Assembly (NCBI GenBank): GCA_900546445.1 | Contig: URCV01000025.1 | Coordinates: forward strand, 1-25,432 | DNA length: 25,432 bases | Source of the DNA: an uncultured Bacteroidales bacterium | GTDB lineage: Bacteria; Bacteroidota; Bacteroidia; Bacteroidales; UBA932 | Direction of reading: 5' to 3' | Shown here: positions 1-4,947 of the stretch, piece by piece | Position numbering within the stretch: position 1 is the first letter of the stretch | How the letters are laid out: every line of letters begins with the position of its first letter | Position numbers and translations under genes: made by a program | Notes under the pieces: model-generated | The model's input: only the letters and a program-made list of their open reading frames with translations | Databases searched by the model: none | Told to the model about the DNA's origin: nothing

Positions 1-105
1 TTAAGAAGTGTTCAATCAGACCTTTCTTATCTAAGAAATAATGGTTTCATTAAGAAAGCAAGCAAGTCGACACATAGCGCGTGGATAGTTTTAAAGAAGT
101 CCTAA
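1..105 (+). CDS. C-terminal end of an unidentified protein, winged-helix-like tail (partial)
   Basis: An open frame runs from the first base to a TAA stop at 103-105 and gives 34 residues; the start lies outside the window. The segment SDLSYLRNNGFIKK followed by a short basic/polar stretch resembles the recognition helix and wing of a winged-helix domain, as found at the C-terminus of many Bacteroidota ATP-binding or Fic-type proteins. That comparison is inference from a short stretch and the family is not identified. The gene runs into a strong hairpin at 113-140 that would end its transcript. Confidence 0.45.
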   Translation, partial: LRSVQSDLSYLRNNGFIKKASKSTHSAWIVLKKS

Positions 106-112
106 ATACGAA

Positions 113-147
113 AAAGCTCGACGCAGTAGCGTTGAGCTTTGTATTTT
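113..147 (+). terminator. Hairpin terminator, probably bidirectional
   Basis: Arms AAAGCTCGACGC (113-124) and GCGTTGAGCTTT (129-140) pair with one G-T wobble around a 4-nt loop. A T-rich tail follows on the plus strand (GTATTTT), and five T's follow on the minus strand. It lies 7 nt after the stop of the partial gene. On the other strand it follows the duplicated tRNA-Ser 3' end, so it may once have been the tRNA terminator. Confidence 0.7.
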
Positions 148-164
148 GCGGAGAGGACGAGATT
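145..164 (-). repeat. Duplicated 3' end of tRNA-Ser (attachment-site-like direct repeat, distal copy)
   Basis: Twenty bases here are identical to 338-357, which cover the acceptor stem and part of the T arm at the 3' end of tRNA-Ser(GCU). Both copies have the same orientation, 193 bp apart. Integrative elements that use a tRNA 3' end as target leave exactly this kind of duplication. No integrase gene is visible nearby. Confidence 0.7.
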
Positions 165-300
165 AGCCACGCTACGCGTGCCTTTTCTCTGTCCGCTCGC
201 CGCGGGGGCCCTTGCAAACGGTTTGAAGTTCACGGCCTTACGGCCTTTGGGCTTTTCCCGCACAAGTCCTTACAGGAGCAAGCTCCTGACAGCCTTGCAC
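165..300. other. Hairpin-rich non-coding spacer between the two tRNA 3' ends
   Basis: This GC-rich stretch contains several short palindromes: CACGC/GCGTG at 168-180 followed by CCTTTTCTC, GGCC/GGCC near 235-246, and CAGGAGC/GCTCCTG at 273-288. Open frames crossing it run through the tRNA and the hairpins and show no protein-like composition, so I regard it as non-coding. It could be the remains of a small element inserted at the tRNA. Confidence 0.5.
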
Positions 301-330
301 AAAAAATGCCCAGCGCTTCGCGCTGAGCTT
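301..330 (-). terminator. Rho-independent terminator of tRNA-Ser
   Basis: On the minus strand a hairpin GCTCAGCGC-GAA-GCGCTGGGC (9 bp, one wobble) is followed by AT6. It lies about 12 nt beyond the tRNA 3' end. Confidence 0.75.
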
Positions 331-337
331 CAAATTG

Positions 338-357
338 TTTGCGGAGAGGACGAGATT
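338..357 (-). repeat. Direct repeat at the tRNA-Ser 3' end (proximal copy)
   Basis: This is the proximal partner of 145-164: 20 of 20 bases are identical, and 342-357 belong to the mature tRNA. The similarity continues weakly beyond the exact match, since both copies are followed by a hairpin beginning AAGCTCA(G/A)CGC on the minus strand. Confidence 0.7.
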
Positions 358-430
358 CGAACTCGTGGTACGGAATGACCCGTACGTCGGTTTAGCAAAC
401 CGGTGGTTTCAGCCACTCACCCACCTCTCC
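342..430 (-). tRNA. tRNA-Ser(GCU)
   Basis: Read on the minus strand, the gene has acceptor stem GGAGAGG/CCTCTCC with discriminator G. The anticodon arm is CGGTTTGCTAAACCG with anticodon GCT, which reads AGC/AGU serine codons. There is a long variable arm (GTACGG...CCGTAC) as expected of a class II tRNA, and a T arm with GTTCGAATC. The CCA end is not encoded. A consensus promoter lies just upstream and a terminator at 301-330. Its 3' end is duplicated at 145-164. Confidence 0.95.
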
Positions 431-446
431 AAACCCGAAAGGATTG

Positions 447-476
447 CAAATATAATAAATATTTTAGATATTCCAA
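447..476 (-). promoter_or_regulatory. Promoter of tRNA-Ser
   Basis: On the minus strand TTG (476-474) and TATATTTG (454-447) are separated by 19 nt, an exact match to the Bacteroidota -33/-7 promoter. The -7 box ends 16 nt before the tRNA 5' end. Confidence 0.75.
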
Positions 477-508
477 TCCATTTCCATACAAGCGTATCAA
501 ACAATTTG

Positions 509-539
509 TTGTAATTTTACATTTTCGTAAGTAATTTTT
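509..539 (+). promoter_or_regulatory. Possible promoter of the flavoprotein gene
   Basis: TTG (509-511), 20 nt, then TAATTTTT (532-539), a 7/8 match to TAnnTTTG. A short AAGGA at 540-544 could act as ribosome binding site for the ATG at 560. A second candidate, TAACTTCG at 549-556, lies too close to the start codon. Confidence 0.35.
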
Positions 540-559
540 AAGGATTACTTAACTTCGCT

Positions 560-1768
560 ATGTCTAGGGTAATTGCCATAATAGGAGGAGGAGCAGCCGG
601 CTTTTTTTGTGCGGCTGAATTGAAACGCCGTTGTCCGGACGCGGATGTCACCATATACGAGGCTCAGTCCAGGCCTATGGCGAAATTGGCCATTACGGGT
701 GGCGGAAGATGCAATCTTACAAACACTTTCGAACGGATTGGCAGTCTAAAGGAGGCTTATCCCCGAGGGGAGAGGCTGATTCGAGCGGCGTTCGGAATGT
801 TTTCGCCGGAGAGGACGCTCGAGTGGTGGGAGTCTGAGGGGGTAAAGACTGTGTATCAGGCAGATGGGTGCGTGTTCCCGCAGAGTCAGGATGCGATGGA
901 GGTGGTGGGCAAATTGGCCCGGATATGCAGGGAAGAGGGCGTGAAGGTGATGTGCTCGCATCGGGTAGAGGCGATTTCGAAAGGTGAAAAGTTCGAAATA
1001 AAATTAAAAGGTAGGGCCGCCGTTTTCGCTGATATTGTGGTGGTTACCACTGGCGGCGGGGCGCTTTCGATGCTCGATGAATTGCGCGAGATAAAAAAGG
1101 AGAGACTGGCCCCTTCGCTTTTCACGCTTAAAATCGGGGACGAAGGGCTTAATGCTCTTATGGGAACCGTCGTGGAAGATGCCACGTTGTCCCTGGCAGG
1201 AACGAAATTTCGCTCGCGTGGGACCTTGCTCATTACGGATTGGGGCGTCAGTGGGCCCGCTACATTGAAACTCTCTTCGTATGCGGCTTATTACCTGAAA
1301 GATAATGACTATAAAGCGCATCTGATAATCAACTATTTAAGTACAGACGAGGAGAGCGTCAGGAAAGAGCTCGGACAGATTTCCGAATCTCAGCCGAAGA
1401 AGCAGGTGGCCAATACGCCCGTCAGGGGAATCACCTCTCGATTGTGGTCGTACTTGCTGAAGCGCTCCGGAATTAGGGAGGATATAAGATGGGCGGAGTT
1501 AGGTAGCAAGGGGCTGAACAAATTAGTGAGCACGCTTGTATCCGATGACTATGCCATTGACGGGAGGTGCAGATTCAAGGAGGAATTTGTAACGGCCGGG
1601 GGTGTAAGCAGTTCTGAAGTAAATCCGCAGACCTTAGAAAGCAAACACTTCCCCGGGCTTTATTTCGCCGGAGAAGTGCTTGACATAGATGCCATTACAG
1701 GTGGGTTCAATCTTCAGGCCGCTTGGTCCACCGCTTTCGTAGTGGCCAAGGCCTTACAAAATTTTTGA
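560..1768 (+). CDS. HI0933/YhiN-type FAD-dependent oxidoreductase (NAD(P)/FAD flavoprotein)
   Basis: This is a 402-residue flavoprotein. The N-terminus has the dinucleotide-binding motif IIGGGAAGFFCAAE (residues 7-20), then ITGGGRCNLTN (45-55), which is diagnostic of the HI0933/BaiN family. The C-terminus holds AGEVLDIDAITGGFNLQAAWS, the second FAD-contacting region. The length fits the family at about 400. Substrate and electron acceptor cannot be told from sequence. The start is the ATG preceding MSRVIAIIGGG, which places the Rossmann motif at the very N-terminus as usual. Oddly, the last 38 codons (from 1638) are repeated downstream at 3000-3115. The present last four residues (LQNF) differ from the end of the downstream fragment (IGDKE), so this gene appears to be a chimera that received a new 3' end. 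Confidence 0.9.
   Translation: MSRVIAIIGGGAAGFFCAAELKRRCPDADVTIYEAQSRPMAKLAITGGGRCNLTNTFERIGSLKEAYPRGERLIRAAFGMFSPERTLEWWESEGVKTVYQADGCVFPQSQDAMEVVGKLARICREEGVKVMCSHRVEAISKGEKFEIKLKGRAAVFADIVVVTTGGGALSMLDELREIKKERLAPSLFTLKIGDEGLNALMGTVVEDATLSLAGTKFRSRGTLLITDWGVSGPATLKLSSYAAYYLKDNDYKAHLIINYLSTDEESVRKELGQISESQPKKQVANTPVRGITSRLWSYLLKRSGIREDIRWAELGSKGLNKLVSTLVSDDYAIDGRCRFKEEFVTAGGVSSSEVNPQTLESKHFPGLYFAGEVLDIDAITGGFNLQAAWSTAFVVAKALQNF
1638..1753 (+). repeat. 116-bp direct repeat, copy 1 (3' end of the flavoprotein gene)
   Basis: Aligned with 3000-3115 at a constant offset of 1362 bp, 114 of 116 bases agree. The differences are 1705 G/C and 1708 C/T. Both are third-codon-position changes (Gly GGG/GGC, Phe TTC/TTT) and leave the protein unchanged. 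Similarity stops abruptly after 1753. Confidence 0.95.
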
Positions 1769-1794
1769 CATTCAAGTGAACTTTATTAAATTTG
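1765..1794 (+). promoter_or_regulatory. Promoter of the DUF4143 ATPase gene
   Basis: TTG (1765-1767), 19 nt, TAAATTTG (1787-1794): a perfect -33/-7 pair. The -33 box overlaps the stop codon of the flavoprotein gene, so the promoter lies wholly inside the inserted unit and travels with it. Confidence 0.75.
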
Positions 1795-1802
1795 CACTGT
1801 CG

Positions 1803-1829
1803 TTGCGGATATTATTGAAAAATCCGCAA
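1803..1829 (+). promoter_or_regulatory. Inverted repeat in the 5' leader of the ATPase gene
   Basis: Perfect 8-bp arms TTGCGGAT (1803-1810) and ATCCGCAA (1822-1829) enclose 11 nt, just downstream of the predicted transcription start. It could be an operator, perhaps autoregulatory, or an mRNA hairpin. No T-run follows, so a terminator is unlikely. Confidence 0.45.
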
Positions 1830-1854
1830 TTACATTGAGGAAATTTTAGTGATT

Positions 1855-2994
1855 ATGTACCATAGAATATTCGATGTGGAGAACCGCCTAGATGAGGCAA
1901 TGTTCCTATTTGGTGCGCGTCAGACGGGGAAATCCACTCTTTTAAAAGAGCGCTTCCCCAAGGCGATTTATATAGACCTCTTGAAATCCGATGTAAGAAA
2001 TCGCTTCAAGCAGCATCCGGAGGAATTCAGGGAGAGTCTTCTCCGTTATCCTCCTGAGACACTTGTCATCGTGGACGAGATCCAGAAGGTTCCGGACCTA
2101 CTGGATGAAGTACACTGGTTAATGGTAGAAAAAGGCCTATGGTTCATCCTCAGCGGATCAAGTGCGCGCAAAATCAAAAAAAGTGGCGCAAACAACCTTG
2201 GCGGTCGTGCCATTCCTGAGACTCTTTTTCCGCTTGTCAGCGCCGAAATTCCAGATTTTGACATCGAGCGTGCCGTCCAAAATGGTATGATTCCCCGCCA
2301 TTATATGGTAGCCAATGCACGTAACCGAATGAGAGCCTATATTGACCTGTATGTGAAGGAAGAAATTATCGAAGAGGCTCTTGTTCAGAATGTAGATGAG
2401 TTTATTCGCTTTATGGAAGTCGCCGCCATTATGGATGGAGAGATTCTCAATTATGAGAATGTGGCCAGCGATTGCGGGGTGTCTGCCAATACAGTGAAAG
2501 CCTATTATAAGATTCTGGTCGACACGCTTTTAGGATTCGAAGTGCCGGCTTATAGGAAGGTCATCAAAAGGAAACTGTATAAGTCGCCTAGATTCTACTA
2601 TTTCGATATCGGCATTGCTAACCATCTAACCAAGAGATACCAACTTGCTCCCAAGACGCCGGAATATGGACACGCCTTCGAGCATCTCATTATTCAGGAG
2701 ATTGTCGCCTATCTGGCTTATACGAATAGCGATGAGGAACTTACCTACTGGCACACCTATGAAAACATAGAGGTGGATGCTATCATAGGTGACGCACGTG
2801 TTGCCATAGAAATCAAATCCACGGACCACGTAGACCACGATGATAAAAAGGGTATTATGGAATTTGCCAAGGAACATCCAAATGCCAAACAGATACTTGT
2901 TTCCAGAGACCGCATCAGCCGCCGAAGCGGTAACGTGGACCTTTACTATGTGACCGACTTCTTCAAAGCTCTCTGGGCCGGGGAGATAATTTGA
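1855..2994 (+). CDS. AAA family ATPase with DUF4143 C-terminal domain
   Basis: The 379-residue protein belongs to the AAA/DUF4143 group that occurs in many scattered copies in Bacteroidota. Residue numbers here count from an in-frame GTG at 1849. Walker A is GARQTGKST (22-30) and Walker B is TLVIVDEIQK (71-80). LSGSSARK near 101-108 fits a sensor/arginine motif. A helix-turn-helix-like segment (CGVSANTVKAYYKIL) is near 209-223. The C-terminus has EVDAII...AIEIKS with D310, E321 and K323 in the order of a PD-(D/E)XK nuclease fold. I prefer the ATG at 1855 because AGGAAA lies 11 nt before it; the GTG would add two residues. The biological role of the family is unsettled. The gene carries its own promoter, stops 5 nt before the second 116-bp repeat, and is evidently an insertion. 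Confidence 0.85.
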   Translation: MYHRIFDVENRLDEAMFLFGARQTGKSTLLKERFPKAIYIDLLKSDVRNRFKQHPEEFRESLLRYPPETLVIVDEIQKVPDLLDEVHWLMVEKGLWFILSGSSARKIKKSGANNLGGRAIPETLFPLVSAEIPDFDIERAVQNGMIPRHYMVANARNRMRAYIDLYVKEEIIEEALVQNVDEFIRFMEVAAIMDGEILNYENVASDCGVSANTVKAYYKILVDTLLGFEVPAYRKVIKRKLYKSPRFYYFDIGIANHLTKRYQLAPKTPEYGHAFEHLIIQEIVAYLAYTNSDEELTYWHTYENIEVDAIIGDARVAIEIKSTDHVDHDDKKGIMEFAKEHPNAKQILVSRDRISRRSGNVDLYYVTDFFKALWAGEII

Positions 2995-2999
2995 GCGGA

Positions 3000-3133
3000 A
3001 AAGCAAACACTTCCCCGGGCTTTATTTCGCCGGAGAAGTGCTTGACATAGATGCCATTACAGGTGGCTTTAATCTTCAGGCCGCTTGGTCCACCGCTTTC
3101 GTAGTGGCCAAGGCCATCGGTGATAAGGAGTAA
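3000..3133 (+). pseudogene. Displaced 3' fragment of the flavoprotein gene (repeat copy 2)
   Basis: Bases 3000-3115 repeat 1638-1753 (114/116). The frame continues to a TAA at 3131-3133 and ends in KAIGDKE. It has no start codon or promoter of its own and represents about the last 44 codons of a flavoprotein gene. It is most simply the original chromosomal 3' end left behind when the ATPase unit inserted. Its stop codon directly abuts the stop codon of the convergent lipoprotein gene (3134). Confidence 0.85.
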
Positions 3134-4852
3134 TTATTTCCCGGAAGCGGCAGGGACATCTTCAAATGTTAGCGGCATCGGCTCAAACTCCTCAACAGTA
3201 AACGTTCCTATGGTCTTTCCTCCTTCCATTATATTGATAACTTGGCCGAGGACACATAACATTTTACTGTCTTGCACTTCAAACTCTATATTATAATAAA
3301 CCTCATTCGGCATAAGCAGCTCGACTTCACCCGCATTTACCAGCTTTACGATCCACGTCTGATTATTCGCGCTCATCGTAGGGTTGTATCCCACGTAAGC
3401 AGGAGTCTTCCTGTCGGTCAGCAATAATGTACCATAGACTTTTTGTGTAGCCACAAGACGCTTTGTGTCTCCGGTCGTAATGGCTGAACCACGTTTCAAA
3501 TCACCTTTATTCACCGCTTCCTTTATCAAAATACCCACTTCATCTCCGACAGTCGCAGATTCTACGACTTTTCTATTAGTCTCCAACGAGGCTATGGTCA
3601 CATTGTAATTCTTCGAGGTAAGCGGAGATTGAATGATTCTCACTTTATCATTAGTCTTGACGGTTCCATTCTTAACCGTAGTCGTAAGAACCAGACCTCG
3701 TCCGGAGATGGTAAATATGTCTTCTACGAAAGATAGGAATGTATCTTCCACTTCTACATCAAAATACTGTTCAAGCACACTTTCGCCATACTTGTAAGCG
3801 ACTGTGATCTTGGCCTTTCCGGCCGATTTTCCGACGATGTTAAGACCATCCACGTCAGCAACTTTCGAATCGCTTGAAGAAAGCGTAACATCTGACGGTT
3901 TTATCGAAACATTTGATTTCAAATAAGGAGCGACGTTCAACTTGTCATTTACTCCTATAATTCCAGTAGTTTTAGCAAGGGCTATCTTGACATCTTTTAT
4001 AAAAACATCACAGATAGCGCTTTTCTTTCTATCTAAAGAGTACGCAGTTATCGTAACATCACCCTCTTTCAACGCTCCGACGAGGCCACTACTGCTTACC
4101 ATGGCGATATTTTCATCGCTACTTTCCCAGATAATAGTCTTATCCGTGGCATCGCTCGGGGTAATGGTGGCATTTAGACGATAACTTGATCCTACTGCCA
4201 TTTCGATTATTTCCTTATCGAGAGTGATTCCTTTTACAGGGATAACTTCCTCCTCTATCGTAACCGCACAAGAAGCACTAAAATCTCCGGAAGTCGCGGT
4301 AATCATAGTCTTACTACCACCCTTTACGGCCGTTACAAGTCCTTCCTGATCTACGGTGGCTATACTTTCATCTTCGCTCTTCCATACGACACTCTTATCG
4401 GTCGCATCTTCCGGGGACACCTTAGCTGTCAAATGGTATGTTTCGCCCACTTTCATCTTAAGGGACTCCTTTTCAATGGTAATTCCGCTCACCGGAACTA
4501 CTTTCTTTTCCACGGTTACTTTACAAATCGCCTTCACATCTCCCTTAGGAGTCGCGGCACTAATAATTGTTTCAAAACCTCCCTTGACAGCAATCACAAG
4601 TCCGTCCTTGTCTACGATGGCGACACTTTCATCATCGCTCTTCCATACGAGAGTTTTGTCAGTAGCGTTCTCCGGCAAAACCGTAGCCGTCAGGCGACAA
4701 GTAGAACCGACAGACATAGTGACTTTTTCTTTATCAAGCCTGATTTCGGTTACGTCGATAAAATCTATCTTCTCTTTCTTACAAGAGTTGGCGACAATCA
4801 ACATTCCTCCCAGAACGATTGTCATCGTGAAGAATAATAATTTGTGTTTCAT
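3134..4852 (-). CDS. Lipoprotein with three BIG2 Ig-like repeats and C-terminal EF-Tu domain 2/3-like barrels
   Basis: This is a 572-residue exported protein. Residues 1-24 form a lipoprotein signal (hydrophobic run, then ANSC, lipid Cys24). Three bacterial Ig-like group 2 repeats follow at about 34-115, 120-200 and 205-285, each with the pattern LxxxxxxMxVG...LTAxVxPxxATDKxxxWxSxDExIAxVxxxGLV. A weaker Ig-like unit spans about 286-370. Residues 371-462 resemble EF-Tu domain 2 (VEDIFTISGRGLV against VEDVFSITGRGTV, GDEVGILIK against GDNVGLLLR). Residues 466-556 resemble EF-Tu domain 3 (TPAYVGYNPTM, ELLMPNEV, MEGGKTIGTFTV). The GTP-binding domain is absent, so it cannot act as an elongation factor. 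I expect a surface or periplasmic adhesion or binding role, but that is inference. A -7 box lies 26 nt upstream; the sensor gene precedes it by 95 nt. Confidence 0.85.
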   Translation of the reverse strand: MKHKLLFFTMTIVLGGMLIVANSCKKEKIDFIDVTEIRLDKEKVTMSVGSTCRLTATVLPENATDKTLVWKSDDESVAIVDKDGLVIAVKGGFETIISAATPKGDVKAICKVTVEKKVVPVSGITIEKESLKMKVGETYHLTAKVSPEDATDKSVVWKSEDESIATVDQEGLVTAVKGGSKTMITATSGDFSASCAVTIEEEVIPVKGITLDKEIIEMAVGSSYRLNATITPSDATDKTIIWESSDENIAMVSSSGLVGALKEGDVTITAYSLDRKKSAICDVFIKDVKIALAKTTGIIGVNDKLNVAPYLKSNVSIKPSDVTLSSSDSKVADVDGLNIVGKSAGKAKITVAYKYGESVLEQYFDVEVEDTFLSFVEDIFTISGRGLVLTTTVKNGTVKTNDKVRIIQSPLTSKNYNVTIASLETNRKVVESATVGDEVGILIKEAVNKGDLKRGSAITTGDTKRLVATQKVYGTLLLTDRKTPAYVGYNPTMSANNQTWIVKLVNAGEVELLMPNEVYYNIEFEVQDSKMLCVLGQVINIMEGGKTIGTFTVEEFEPMPLTFEDVPAASGK

Positions 4853-4878
4853 TATGTGTAGTTTTAGCTATCCGTCCA

Positions 4879-4886
4879 CAAAGTTA
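4879..4886 (-). promoter_or_regulatory. -7 box of the BIG2/EF-Tu-like lipoprotein gene
   Basis: TAACTTTG on the minus strand matches TAnnTTTG exactly and lies 26 nt before the ATG. No TTG is seen at the expected -33 position, so the promoter may need an activator; the neighbouring hybrid sensor/regulator is an obvious candidate. Confidence 0.45.
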
Positions 4887-4947
4887 TTCTTCATCGGATT
4901 TGAGAGTTATAAATAAAGAAACATCTATTATGAATTGAGGAACAATT

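Noticed and set aside
81..378. Two open frames of 81 and 79 codons in the first 400 bases
   Set aside because: They run through the terminator hairpins, the duplicated tRNA end and the tRNA-Ser gene on the other strand, and have no recognisable protein features.
4085..4755. Repeated DNA inside the lipoprotein gene as a possible CRISPR or mobile repeat
   Set aside because: The similarity is at protein level between three BIG2 domains (about 85 codons each); there are no short identical repeats with unique spacers.
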